A stretch of 64,000 nucleotides of DNA from Sphingomonas colocasiae (lineage in GTDB: Bacteria > Pseudomonadota > Alphaproteobacteria > Sphingomonadales > Sphingomonadaceae), in NCBI RefSeq assembly GCF_019880585.1, contig NZ_JAINVV010000012.1:186001-250000 (forward strand), given 5' to 3'. The notes below the pieces were generated by a model. That model saw only the letters and a list, made by a program, of their open reading frames with translations, ran no database searches and was not told where the DNA came from. Numbering within the stretch: position 1 is the first letter of the stretch; every line of letters starts with the position of its first letter. A program made the position numbers and the translations under genes. Shown piece by piece: positions 9,166 through 17,992 of the stretch.

Positions 9166-10763
9166 AGCGACGGGACCTCGTCGCGTCGCTCGCATGCAGC
9201 GCCTTTCTTGGCCCCGGCGTCGCGTTCGGAAAGCCGCACAAATGGCGGACTGATCCGAAAACCGGCCGGCAATATTGGGACGAATATGTCTTCGTGCCCG
9301 GCTCAAGCGTGGGCAGCTTGAAGGGCGGCAAAATCCGGCATTGGAAGACTAAGGCAGTCTATATCTCGTTTGAAACGGACGTGAATATCGCAGCCAAGCC
9401 CCAGCCGTCGGGTCCGGAGATCCAATCGGAAAGCGACGCCACGGCGGCCAGGGCTGCCGCAAAAACCGACAATCCCGAGATGGTGGTCGATACCGTAGGA
9501 TATGCCTTTGGGGCGGCCGGCGTGAACGCGGCCGGGACTGCGCTCGCCTATGGCGTCGCCTCATCGATTGCTGGCCTGGGCGATCAGGCCGGCCGCATTG
9601 CGGCGCTTCAGCAGGATATACGCGCCCTCCAGGACGGTCTCGCCGCCCAGATTGCCGAGCATGGCGATATTCTCGACAGGGCAGCGGCGATCGTCGCTGC
9701 TCGTGGCACCACGATCCTCAATTCGACGAGCGAGCCCTCGATATTGCCGGTCTCGGCCTTCGACGACATCCTGCGCACGACCGATCAGACCTATTTGTTC
9801 GCAACGCCGGATCCCTATCTCGCAACGAGACTGCACAGGATCGTTCTTGCGCTCGAGCAGTCCGATCCCGCGACAACACCCAATGCCGTTGCCGACCTCA
9901 CCCGCGCGATGGTCCGGCAGGCGGATGCGACGAGCGCCGTCGGCAACGACGCTGAAGCCGAAGCAATCTATGCGATGGCCCGCAACGTTGCGGACCTGGC
10001 GGTGGGCCTGGATCCGGTCAGCGGTGTGGTGCGCGGCGCGTATGAACTGGCGACCGGTCAGAATATGATCACCGGAGCCGCCTTGTCGCAAGGCGAACGC
10101 GCTTTTGCGGCAGTCAATCTGGTGCTGCTCGGCGGCTTTGGCACGATCGGCCGCGGCATGACGGCAACAGCCAAGATCGGACATATTCTTGGCGGCGCTC
10201 GCGGCACCGCGATCGGCAAGGCGGTGGTTGAGATCATCCAGCATTGGCCGACCAAGACCATCGAGAAGTTGATGGCAGGCTACGCGGCTCGAATGCTCTC
10301 GAGCTCGACCGAGCATGTGGCCTTGTCGGCCAACAAGGCTCTGGTACCCGTTGGCCCCGTTAATGGTGTCTACGCACGCGTCATGAGTGCGTCCTATGCA
10401 GAGAAGCTCTTCGACGGTGGTCGCCTGGCTGTTGACGAGTTCGCTTTCATCACCGATTCCAAGGCGATCGAGGGCCTGACCAAATGGGATGAGGTCCGCC
10501 GCCGCCTGAGCTTGATGGATACGGTGAATATCGGTGAGTTCCGCAAGTTCGCCGACGATGTGGTTGTCGAGTTCAAGTTCAAGCTGAACGAACCGTTGGT
10601 GTATCTGCAGAGCCCTTTTGGCGAGGCGGGACGATACGGCCCGGCGTTTCTCCCTGGGGGCTACACGTCCGGCGGCGCGCCGGAATGGGTTGTGGACGCA
10701 CTGGCGGTCGAAAAGAACATGATCGACATTGGAAGCATCACGATCCGGCCGCTTTTTCCCTGA
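9162..10763 (+). CDS. exported protein with pre-toxin TG-like segment, candidate polymorphic toxin
   Basis: A 533-aa protein with an N-terminal signal that begins MKRRDLVASLA, possibly a Tat-type twin arginine, and ends near GVAFG. Around residues 285-330 the segment DPVSGVVRGAYELATGQNMI followed by TGAALSQGERAFAAVNLVLL matches the pattern of the pre-toxin TG domain (hydrophobic, 'TG' motif, then an ER-A-hydrophobic helix), which in polymorphic toxins immediately precedes the toxic tip. The last ~140 residues (from GVYARVMSASYAEKLF, ending with GGAPEWVVDAL) would then be the toxin; their layout of one early Arg, a Phe-Ile-Thr strand and a late Glu loosely recalls ADP-ribosyltransferase-like folds, unproven. 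No immunity gene follows; an IS6 element sits 30 bases downstream and may have removed it. Confidence 0.68.
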   Translation: MKRRDLVASLACSAFLGPGVAFGKPHKWRTDPKTGRQYWDEYVFVPGSSVGSLKGGKIRHWKTKAVYISFETDVNIAAKPQPSGPEIQSESDATAARAAAKTDNPEMVVDTVGYAFGAAGVNAAGTALAYGVASSIAGLGDQAGRIAALQQDIRALQDGLAAQIAEHGDILDRAAAIVAARGTTILNSTSEPSILPVSAFDDILRTTDQTYLFATPDPYLATRLHRIVLALEQSDPATTPNAVADLTRAMVRQADATSAVGNDAEAEAIYAMARNVADLAVGLDPVSGVVRGAYELATGQNMITGAALSQGERAFAAVNLVLLGGFGTIGRGMTATAKIGHILGGARGTAIGKAVVEIIQHWPTKTIEKLMAGYAARMLSSSTEHVALSANKALVPVGPVNGVYARVMSASYAEKLFDGGRLAVDEFAFITDSKAIEGLTKWDEVRRRLSLMDTVNIGEFRKFADDVVVEFKFKLNEPLVYLQSPFGEAGRYGPAFLPGGYTSGGAPEWVVDALAVEKNMIDIGSITIRPLFP

Positions 10764-10792
10764 CGCCGATATTAGATTGGGTCACCAACTTT

Positions 10793-11570
10793 GGGGTTCT
10801 GTCAAAAGGATGCGGCAGCGGCAGGGACTGGCTGGTAGCGGTGGTGAATGAGCCGCAAATCCCGCGCCAAGCCACCCTGCCCGTTCCGCTATTTCCACTC
10901 CGCGCCCGAGGTCATCCGCATGGTGGTGATGCTGTACGTGCGCTACCCGCTATCGCTTCGGAACGTGGAGGACCTGCTGTTCGAGCGCGGCTATGATCTG
11001 TGCCACGAGACGGTGCGGCTGTGGTGGAACCGCTTCGGTCCGATGTTTGCCGGCGAGATCCGCCGCCAGCGCGTAAGCCGGATGCACAGCTTTCGGCACT
11101 GGCGCTGGCATCTTGACGAAATGTACGTTCGGTTGAACGGCGATATGGTCTATCTCTGGCGAGCTGTCGATCACGAAGGCGAGATCCTTGAGAGCTACGT
11201 TACCCGGACCCGCGACAAGGCTGCGGCCGTGGCGTTCATGAAGAAGGCGCTCTGGCGCCACGGATCACCGCAAGCCATCGTTACGGACGGCCTGCGCAGC
11301 TACGGCGCCGCGATGGACGAACTGGGCAACCGGAAAAAGCAGGAGGTCGGTCGCCACCTCAACAACAGGTGCGAGAACAGCCATCTTCCCTTCCGACGAC
11401 GCGAGCGCGCGATGCTAAGATTCCGGCAGATGAAGTCGTTACAGAAATTCGCATCCGTCCACGCGTCGTTGCACAACCATTTCAACTCCGAACGCCATCT
11501 CGTCAGCCGTGAAGTCTACAAGGAGCGCCGCTCAGCCGCACTGGCCGAGTGGCAGATCCTCGCGAGCTAG
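10793..11570 (+). mobile_element. IS6-family insertion sequence, right end missing
   Basis: A transposase of 240 aa (10848-11570) carries the IS6 hallmarks: HWRWHLDEMYVRLNGDMVYL with the first catalytic Asp, AIVTDGLRSYGAAM with the second, and HLNNRCENSHLPFRRRERAM with the Glu. The ORF appears intact with the usual C-terminal EVYKERRSAALAEW. Upstream at about 10793 GGGTTCTGTCAAAAGG is a plausible left terminal repeat. No matching repeat was found after the stop codon; instead the truncated DUF2924 gene begins within four bases, so the right end has been lost by deletion. The element could still supply transposase in trans. Confidence 0.85.
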
Positions 11571-11830
11571 ACCGGCAATCTCATAGGCCGGATTCCGCCA
11601 GGTGGAGAACGGTTCGCATCCGACTGACAGCACCGTTCCAGCCGCTGGCTGGTCCTGCGTGACAGGCCGCCATGGACTTTCTCCTGCAGCGCATAGGCAA
11701 TCGCTAGCCGCAGCAGCCCCGCGCTGACGCGCGGGACCGGGCCGTCACAGACCTCGGTCCAGCGGATACGCAGCTGCGCCAACGACAATGTCACCAGCGC
11801 AGCCAGTTGCGCGTCGAGCGAGACCGGCAT
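11567..11830 (-). pseudogene. DUF2924 protein, truncated by IS6
   Basis: The 87-aa reading frame starts like DUF2924 proteins: LAALVTLSLAQLRIRWTEV, then PRVSAGLLRLAIAYALQEK and VHGGLSRRTSQRLE. DUF2924 proteins are normally longer (about 150 aa) and sit between a DUF3489 gene and a site-specific recombinase gene in alphaproteobacterial accessory regions. Here homology ends about 60 residues in, the tail is unrelated sequence up to the edge of the IS6 transposase gene, and the recombinase is gone. Its start overlaps the last base of the DUF3489 gene. Confidence 0.75.
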
Positions 11831-12354
11831 CAGCCGGCCTCGGCGATGCGGTAGCGGCGGATGCCGTCCACCTTGTCGCTGGTCACGCCCATACCGCTTT
11901 TACGCAGGCCGGTCATGGCGGCGCGTGTGGTGTGGGGCAGCCAGCCGGTGGCGGCGATCATCTCATCCAGGGTGGCACCGCCCTCGCGTTTGAGCAGATC
12001 GATCAGCAGGCTGCGCTTGGTCACGCGCGGGGCGGGGTCTGGCTGCGGCTGTTTCGGCAGCACCTGTTCCGAGCCGCTGTCACCGTCCTGCTCCTCGGCA
12101 TTGATGACGGCGCGGCCCGTATCGGTGATGACGGCACCGAAGCGGGCATCACCATCCTCGCGCCAGGCGGTCGCCCTGGTGGCGTCGGGCAACTCCGCAA
12201 CCAGGCCTTTCTTGATGAGCTGCTCGACCGCCTTCTTCGCGCGATCGGCTTGGTCGCCGATGCTCTCGGGCAGCGGCATCAGGCTGCCGTCCTCACGCTG
12301 GGCCGCAGTTGCCAGCAGCACCAGCTGCATGTCGTTCAGTCGAATCTTCGTCAT
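11830..12354 (-). CDS. DUF3489 domain protein
   Basis: A 174-aa protein, start chosen at the ATG at 12354 (MTKIRLNDMQLVLLATA) with CCGGAGAAAA upstream; an in-frame start 69 bases earlier lacks family similarity. The N-terminal half is a winged-helix-like segment with an acidic linker; the C-terminal KRSLLIDLLKREGGATLDEM, ATGWLPHTTRAAMTGLRKSG and DGIRRYRIAEAG form the classic DUF3489 winged helix, so DNA binding is likely. These proteins accompany DUF2924 proteins and serine recombinases on mobile DNA, probably as regulators or accessory DNA-binding factors. Here only this gene is intact. Confidence 0.85.
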   Translation of the reverse strand: MTKIRLNDMQLVLLATAAQREDGSLMPLPESIGDQADRAKKAVEQLIKKGLVAELPDATRATAWREDGDARFGAVITDTGRAVINAEEQDGDSGSEQVLPKQPQPDPAPRVTKRSLLIDLLKREGGATLDEMIAATGWLPHTTRAAMTGLRKSGMGVTSDKVDGIRRYRIAEAG

Positions 12355-12690
12355 GTGGGTTTTCTCCGGTGTCCGGAGCGGCAACGCGCCGCTCCCACCA
12401 CCCACAGCCCTGCCGATCTCCATCGGTCAGGGCGCGCAGCCCTCTCGGCCGCCGTTCACTGCAGCCACCAATGCTCGGATTTCAGACGAAGTCGAATGGA
12501 ATGTCGGAGGTTTACGAAGAAAGGAGATCAGGCATCCGGTTCGATATCATCGCCATCGATGACCTCGGCACCGGGGGGCCAAGCCCGAGCCACGAGGGAA
12601 AATTGCATCCATATCGGATGGATGCCTCATCCCCGCCGCTGGCCAGCCTATAAACTGCGGATCAGTATAGAATCTCAAAAGGACGAGCCG
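12355..12690. other. divergent intergenic region between DUF3489 gene and fliQ
   Basis: About 340 bases. The left part is the leader of the minus-strand DUF3489 gene. The right part holds a short plus-strand frame at 12501-12653 (50 codons, starting MSEVYEERRSGIRFDI, with GGATG-like context), which vaguely recalls the first residues of a PilZ domain but is too short to be functional. It could be a decayed gene. A TATAGAAT element near 12666 might serve as a -10 box close to fliQ, without a good -35. No terminator recognised. Confidence 0.35.
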
Positions 12691-12960
12691 TTGGGTGCGG
12701 ATCGCGCGATTTCGATGCTCGACGGAATGCTGTGGCGAGCGGCCCTTGTATCCGCGCCATTGTTGTTCGCGATTCTGTTGGTGGGCGTGATCATCAGCAT
12801 CGTGCAAGTCGCCACGCAGGTCCAGGAAATGACCCTCACCTTCGTACCCAAGCTGATCGTGGCCACTCTGGTGCTCGTATTTCTCGGTTCATGGATGATG
12901 CGCCAGGTCAGCCAGTTTGCGGAAGCGCTCTTCCTCTCGATTCCATCGCTGGTAAATTAG
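12691..12960 (+). CDS. fliQ: flagellar export gate protein FliQ
   Basis: An 89-aa inner-membrane protein of the type III export gate (FliPQR). Two transmembrane helices are evident, LVSAPLLFAILLVGVIISIV and PKLIVATLVLVFLG, separated by the family signature QVATQVQEMTLTFVPK. I chose the TTG at 12691, with AAAGGA eight bases upstream, because it gives the normal family length; the first ATG (12715) would yield 81 residues and clip the N-terminal helix. It heads the set fliQ-fliR-flhB-flhA, with 10 bases to fliR. The family call is firm, the start codon less so. Confidence 0.9.
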   Translation: MGADRAISMLDGMLWRAALVSAPLLFAILLVGVIISIVQVATQVQEMTLTFVPKLIVATLVLVFLGSWMMRQVSQFAEALFLSIPSLVN

Positions 12961-12970
12961 GACCGCGCCA

Positions 12971-13723
12971 GTGATCGAGGAGTTGGCCGGGTCGTACATT
13001 CTCGTATTGCTGGGTGCCCTCAGAATCGGGCCGGTTTTTGCCTTTGCGCCCCCGTTTACCCTGATGCGCATTCCTGCGACGATCAGGGTTCTCCTCGCGA
13101 TTGCTCTCGCAGCGAGCTTCATCGCCTCCCACACCGCGACACCGCCGAGATGGGAAATCGGCGAGCTTCTCGGCATGGCGGCAGGCGAACTCCTGCTCGG
13201 GTTGAGCATGACATTGGCGCTTCAGCTTGGGTTCGCCGCGATCGCCGTTGCCGGACGAGCTTTGGACATTCAAGCGGGCTTCGGATTCGCGTTCCTGGTC
13301 GACCCAACGACCAAGGCGCAAACACCCTTGATTGGTGCGCTGTTCACCTATGCCACCGCCGCGATATTCTTTGCCACGAGCGGACCGAGCGATCTCGTCG
13401 CCGTGTTCGCTGCGTCGTTCACCCAGATACCGGTGGGCGGTTTCACCATGTCGAATGGTATCGGACCAATGCTGGCGTTCTTCGCCACCGTCTCGATCCT
13501 GGGGTTCGGAACGGTCGGAATCGCACTGCTGGTGCTCTTTCTCGTCGATCTCGTCATTGCGATGATGTCGCGAACATTGCCGCAAATGAACATGCTGGTG
13601 CTCGGCTTCCAGGTGAAAGCGATGGTCACCCTCGTCTTGCTGCCCGTGACGCTGGGGCTGGCTGGCGGCGCTATCATGCGCATTCTCCGATTGACCACCG
13701 AAGCCATGCTGGCGCTCGGCTGA
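12971..13723 (+). CDS. fliR: flagellar export gate protein FliR
   Basis: A 250-aa polytopic membrane protein beginning with GTG at 12971. About six transmembrane segments are visible (for example LLGALRIGPVFAFAPPFTL, IRVLLAIALAASFIA and the terminal VTLVLLPVTLGLAGG). The FliR features ALDIQAGFGFAFLVDP and PQMNMLVLGFQVK are clear. It joins FliP and FliQ in the helical export-gate complex through which rod, hook and other unfolded substrates pass. It sits two bases before flhB, the usual partner, in the conserved order. Confidence 0.93.
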   Translation: MIEELAGSYILVLLGALRIGPVFAFAPPFTLMRIPATIRVLLAIALAASFIASHTATPPRWEIGELLGMAAGELLLGLSMTLALQLGFAAIAVAGRALDIQAGFGFAFLVDPTTKAQTPLIGALFTYATAAIFFATSGPSDLVAVFAASFTQIPVGGFTMSNGIGPMLAFFATVSILGFGTVGIALLVLFLVDLVIAMMSRTLPQMNMLVLGFQVKAMVTLVLLPVTLGLAGGAIMRILRLTTEAMLALG

Positions 13724-13725
13724 CC

Positions 13726-14805
13726 ATGGCTGAACAGTCGGAAGAACAGGACAAGAGCGAGAATGCGACACCGTTCAAGCTGGATCGCGCCCGACGCCGC
13801 GGCATGGTCGCGCGGGGGACGGATCTCGGCTTCTTTTCCGCCCTCATAGGCTTCGTGATCGCGGCCCAACTGACGGGCATGGACCTGCTCAACGCACTGA
13901 AAACAGGCATGTGGCGCCAATTCAGCGTCATCATTCCGCGCGGCGCCGAGCCGCTGGTGGTCGAGACCGCCGCCGGCCGGGCGGCGGTTGCCGTTGCGAC
14001 AACCCTGATTGTACCGGGTATCGTCATTCTCGTGATCATCGTCACGATCGAAATCGCCCAGCTACGTGGGCTCGTCTTCAGCGCCACACCCCTAAAGCCC
14101 GACTTTTCACGCCTTAATCCTGCCAAAGGCCTGAAGCGTCTGATGTCGCTCAGAATGCTCAAGGAATTGGCCAAAAGTATCTCCAAAATGGTCCTTTATT
14201 CGATAGCTGCCTTTCTCCTCATCCGGTACGAGGCCAGCAATCTGGCACTCCAGGCAAGCGATGGCCGGCAACTGGCAGGAGCGGTGGCTGGCGCGGCAGG
14301 ACGGTTGCTGCTCCTCTTCATCGTATTGGCGGCTGTGGTGGCGCTTGGAGATCAGCTGCTCGCGCGCGGCGAGTTCGCAAAGCAGATGCGCATGAGTCGG
14401 CGGGAGGTAACCCGGGAGAATCGCGAGAGGGAAGGCGAACCGCGCCAGAAGCGCAAACGTCGTCAGATTCTGGCGGAGATCCTCCAGCAGGCCAGTGCCG
14501 GATCCGATGTGAAGGGAGCGGATGTTCTGATCGTCAATCCTACCCATTACGCCGTCGCTTTGCGGTACAGAACCGATGGCCCTGATGCGCCCGTCGTGCA
14601 GGCCCGTGGCCGCAATCTCTATGCAAAGCGCATGCGTGATACAGCCCGCCGGGAAGGCATCGCGATTATTCGCAATCCAAGGCTCGCGCGCGCCCTTTAT
14701 CATGAGGGCCGGATTGGTGACCCGATCGGCAAACGGCATTTCGTCGCCGTCGCGGACATCTACATCATGCTGCGCAGAGCCTTGCAGGACAACACTCGCA
14801 AATGA
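13726..14805 (+). CDS. flhB: flagellar export switch protein FlhB
   Basis: A 359-aa inner-membrane protein starting at the ATG at 13726, two bases after fliR. The N-terminus EDKSENATPFKLDRARRRG-like basic segment is typical; four transmembrane helices follow. The cytoplasmic domain contains the autocleavage motif NPTH with Asn271-Pro272, in the context VLIVNPTHYAVALRYR. Self-cleavage there lets FlhB change export specificity from rod/hook to late substrates, working with FliK. Retention of this site shows the machine is still expected to switch substrates even though no filament gene is nearby. It overlaps flhA by four bases. Confidence 0.95.
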   Translation: MAEQSEEQDKSENATPFKLDRARRRGMVARGTDLGFFSALIGFVIAAQLTGMDLLNALKTGMWRQFSVIIPRGAEPLVVETAAGRAAVAVATTLIVPGIVILVIIVTIEIAQLRGLVFSATPLKPDFSRLNPAKGLKRLMSLRMLKELAKSISKMVLYSIAAFLLIRYEASNLALQASDGRQLAGAVAGAAGRLLLLFIVLAAVVALGDQLLARGEFAKQMRMSRREVTRENREREGEPRQKRKRRQILAEILQQASAGSDVKGADVLIVNPTHYAVALRYRTDGPDAPVVQARGRNLYAKRMRDTARREGIAIIRNPRLARALYHEGRIGDPIGKRHFVAVADIYIMLRRALQDNTRK

Positions 14806-16817
14806 TCAGCCGACTCTATCGCCAGAATCGCGATCTCGTTCTGGTCGGCGGACTGCTCGCCATCCTGCTGATCCTGTTCGCTCCGATACCGCCGGCGGTC
14901 GTCGACCTGGCGATCATCACCAATTTCGGCTTCGCACTGACCATCCTGCTGATGGCCTTTTATGTGCGCCGACCCGTCGATTTCTCGACATTCCCCTCAT
15001 TGCTCCTCATGGTCACGCTGTTGCGGCTCGGCATCAATGTCGCGGCGACCCGCCTCATCCTGACCGAAGCGGAGGCGGGCGACGTCATTGCCGCGGTTGG
15101 CAATTTCGCGGTTGGCGGAAATTACATCGTTGGCATCGTAGTGTTCAGCATTCTGGTCGTCGTCCAGTTTGTCGTGGTGACCAGCGGTGCCCAGCGCGTT
15201 TCGGAAGTGGCAGCGCGCTTCACGCTCGATTCAATGCCGGGTCAGCAAATGAGTATCGATGCTGATCTCAACATGGGACTCATCGATCAGGCGGAAGCGC
15301 AAAGGCGGCGCCATGAGATCGAGCAGGAGGCTTCCTTCTATGGGGCGATGGATGGCGCCAGCAAATTCGTAAAAGGTGACGCCATCGCCGCGATCATCAT
15401 CCTGCTGATCAATATCATCGCGGGCTCGCTGATCGGCATCCTGCAACTCGGCTTGAGCTGGTCCGAATCCCTCAAGCACTTCACGCTGCTCACAATCGGC
15501 GATGGTATCGCCGCGCAGCTTCCAGCGCTCATCGTCTCGGTGGCGACAGGCATTATCGTAACCCGGTCGTCCGCCGATCGAGATCTCAGCACGGAAGTGT
15601 TCGCCCAGCTCTCATCCATCCCCAGAGTGTCATGGATCGTGGCGGCCGCGTTGTTTGTCCTCATGCTCCTTCCGGGCATGCCCAAATGGCCGATCGCAAT
15701 CCTTTTCGGGATCGTGGCGCTGATATGGTGGCAATCACGCAACGCGGAGCCTGAGGAAATGCCATCCGAGATGACGGTCGCGGCAGCCGACGATCTCGCT
15801 CAGGAGACGCGCGCCGATGGTCCGGAGATCCTGCTTGGCGCCGATCTCGCGGAAGCCTGGAAGGAGCACCGAGGCCTTTTGCTCGATCGCATCTCGGCGG
15901 TGCGCAGAGCGCATATGCAGGAGTTCGGCGCCCCTCTCCCGCCGGTTCGGGTCGTCGACGGCGAAGGCCTGGGCCTTTCGGAATATGAAATCCGGTTGTT
16001 CGGGACGCGGTTCGGGCTGGGAACCAGTCATCCCGACATGTTGCTGGCGATATCGGCAAAGGATCCCAATGCCCGCATCGAGGGCCTGGAAACAATTGAA
16101 CCGATGACCGGCCAAAAGGCGTTCTGGATCCAGCCAGGGCAAACAGATGATGCGAGGGATCGCGGCTTCTCGGTGGTGGAACCAATCGTCGCACTGACGG
16201 CGCATTTTGCTGACATCATCCGCGCGGAAGCGGCAAGGCTTCTCTCGCGACCGGTATTTACCGAGATGGTCGAAGCAGCCCGTCAGCGACAGCCGAGTCT
16301 GATCGAGGATCTTATCCCGACCATCCTGTCACTCTCGGATGTGCAGAGGGTGATGCGCAACCTGCTCGGCGAGGGCGTTTCCATCGCCAATCTCGACCTG
16401 ATCCTGGAGAACCTCCTGGACCTGGCCCGCAATCAGCGAGACCCTGACGAGTTGTCGGAATTGCTGCGGCAAAGGATCGGCTTTGCCATCTGCAACAAGC
16501 TGCGCGGGCCGCATCGCGAACTTTCGGTGATGAGCCTCGATCCAAGACTGGAGAATGAAGTGACGGCCAATCTGGGAACCGTCGGGCGCGGCCTCGATCC
16601 TCGCACAGCCGAAGGGTTGGTGCGTCGTATCGCGCCAATCGCTGAGCAGATGTTCCGCCAGGGCAGAAATCCGGTCCTCCTCTGCGCCACCGAGATTCGC
16701 AGGGCGATGAAGCTTTTGACGCAGCGCGCCATTCCGCGACTGTCAGTCATATCCGTCAATGAAATCCCCGAGCGAATCGATCTGTCGTCGTTCGATGTGG
16801 TAAGGATCGACGGCTAA
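14802..16817 (+). CDS. flhA: flagellar export protein FlhA
   Basis: A 671-aa inner-membrane protein, ATG overlapping the flhB stop. Residues up to about 310 hold the transmembrane helices and the FHIPEP-family signature region (TLLRLGINVAATRLIL, FVVVTSGAQRVSEVAARFTL, DSMPGQQMSIDADLNMGLID). After a linker the cytoplasmic domain has the usual substrate/chaperone-binding subdomains (LPPVRVVDGEGLGLSEYEIR, LSDVQRVMRNLLGEGVSI). It forms the nonameric ring that energises and selects substrates. Length is slightly short of the common ~690 aa but nothing essential seems missing. Confidence 0.95.
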   Translation: MISRLYRQNRDLVLVGGLLAILLILFAPIPPAVVDLAIITNFGFALTILLMAFYVRRPVDFSTFPSLLLMVTLLRLGINVAATRLILTEAEAGDVIAAVGNFAVGGNYIVGIVVFSILVVVQFVVVTSGAQRVSEVAARFTLDSMPGQQMSIDADLNMGLIDQAEAQRRRHEIEQEASFYGAMDGASKFVKGDAIAAIIILLINIIAGSLIGILQLGLSWSESLKHFTLLTIGDGIAAQLPALIVSVATGIIVTRSSADRDLSTEVFAQLSSIPRVSWIVAAALFVLMLLPGMPKWPIAILFGIVALIWWQSRNAEPEEMPSEMTVAAADDLAQETRADGPEILLGADLAEAWKEHRGLLLDRISAVRRAHMQEFGAPLPPVRVVDGEGLGLSEYEIRLFGTRFGLGTSHPDMLLAISAKDPNARIEGLETIEPMTGQKAFWIQPGQTDDARDRGFSVVEPIVALTAHFADIIRAEAARLLSRPVFTEMVEAARQRQPSLIEDLIPTILSLSDVQRVMRNLLGEGVSIANLDLILENLLDLARNQRDPDELSELLRQRIGFAICNKLRGPHRELSVMSLDPRLENEVTANLGTVGRGLDPRTAEGLVRRIAPIAEQMFRQGRNPVLLCATEIRRAMKLLTQRAIPRLSVISVNEIPERIDLSSFDVVRIDG

Positions 16818-16867
16818 TCCATGCCCGCATTCCCAAGCTCCCGGAATTCTCAAGAGGAAACCGCATC

Positions 16868-17992
16868 ATGAATGCGACTGACAGCGACAAGCTGGCCCGA
16901 CTGCTGACGTATCTGGAAAGCGATCCATTCAACGCCGACCTACTGACCGATGCGGTCCAGACATCGCTCGATACTGGTGATCTCGATCGGGCGGAAACCC
17001 TGAACGAACGACTGATCGAAGTTCTGCCGATCGACTTTCGAGGTCCCTATTACAAGAACATGATCGCAATGAAGCGCGGCGAGTTTGCTAAGGCCGCAGC
17101 CGGGCTTGCACGCTTGCTCGAGGAGCATGACTATCCGAACGTTCGCTTCGGCCTCGCCTGGTCGGAAGCCATGATCGGCAAGAAGCATGAGGTTCTTCCG
17201 TTGCTCGATGACAGGACGGTCGAGGCCATTCCTGCCGCCGCGATGCTGAAACTGCAGGTGATGCACGAGAATGGCGATTTCGATGGTGCATTCGCATTCG
17301 CTCATCAAGCAATGGAACTGCATCCGGCCGACCAAGGCCTCATGGCGGCGGTCGCCACGCTGGCGACCGATATGGAAGACATGGAGTTAGCCCGGCATTG
17401 CGCCGATAAGGCCGGAAATCATCCGGAAGGTCTCGCGGTTTCCGCGTTGGTCCAACTTCAGAATGGCGATCCCGTCTCTGCTCGAGACTTGTATGATCGA
17501 TCACTCTCGATCCGCGACCATAATCCACGCGCCTGGGTCGGACGTGGATTATCGGCATTGATGGACCACGCTCCGCAAGAGGCCGCACGGGACATCGACA
17601 AGGGCGCGCAGCAATTTGGCGATCACATCGGATCCTGGATAGCCGCGGGCTGGGCACACTGCATTGCCGGGGACTTGAACGCGGCGCGCCAGCGATTTGA
17701 GCATGCCCTGGCGATCGATCACAATTTTGCCGAGACTCATGGCTCACTCGCCGTAATCGACATACTGGAGGGCAATCAGGACGCAGCGCGCCGCAAGGTC
17801 GCAACCGCTATCAGGCTGGACCGCGAATGCTTTGCTGCGGCGCTGGCGCAAGTGCTGCTATCCAGCGACGATCCAGCCAGGGCGAACCAGATTGTCGAAC
17901 AAGCCATGCAGACGCCGCTCAACGAGAAGGGGCTGACGATCGCTGGCTATCTCGCGGGCCTGTCCGGTCGGTCAGGCGCCACCATACATTAA
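16868..17992 (+). CDS. TPR-repeat protein in the flagellar cluster
   Basis: A 374-aa soluble protein made of tetratricopeptide-like helix pairs: DLDRAETLNERLIEVLPIDF, GEFAKAAAGLARLLEEHDYP, DFDGAFAFAHQAMELHPADQ, GDLNAARQRFEHALAIDHNF and GNQDAARRKVATAIRLDREC. No signal peptide. AGAGGAAA precedes the ATG at 16868. It lies 50 bases behind flhA on the same strand. TPR proteins act as chaperones or docking factors in type III systems; that role is plausible here but not demonstrated by any specific motif. Not a standard flagellar gene. Confidence 0.8.
   Translation: MNATDSDKLARLLTYLESDPFNADLLTDAVQTSLDTGDLDRAETLNERLIEVLPIDFRGPYYKNMIAMKRGEFAKAAAGLARLLEEHDYPNVRFGLAWSEAMIGKKHEVLPLLDDRTVEAIPAAAMLKLQVMHENGDFDGAFAFAHQAMELHPADQGLMAAVATLATDMEDMELARHCADKAGNHPEGLAVSALVQLQNGDPVSARDLYDRSLSIRDHNPRAWVGRGLSALMDHAPQEAARDIDKGAQQFGDHIGSWIAAGWAHCIAGDLNAARQRFEHALAIDHNFAETHGSLAVIDILEGNQDAARRKVATAIRLDRECFAAALAQVLLSSDDPARANQIVEQAMQTPLNEKGLTIAGYLAGLSGRSGATIH

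Noticed and set aside
12501-12653. 50-codon frame resembling the start of a PilZ protein
   Set aside because: Too short, similarity limited to a few basic residues, likely noncoding or decayed.
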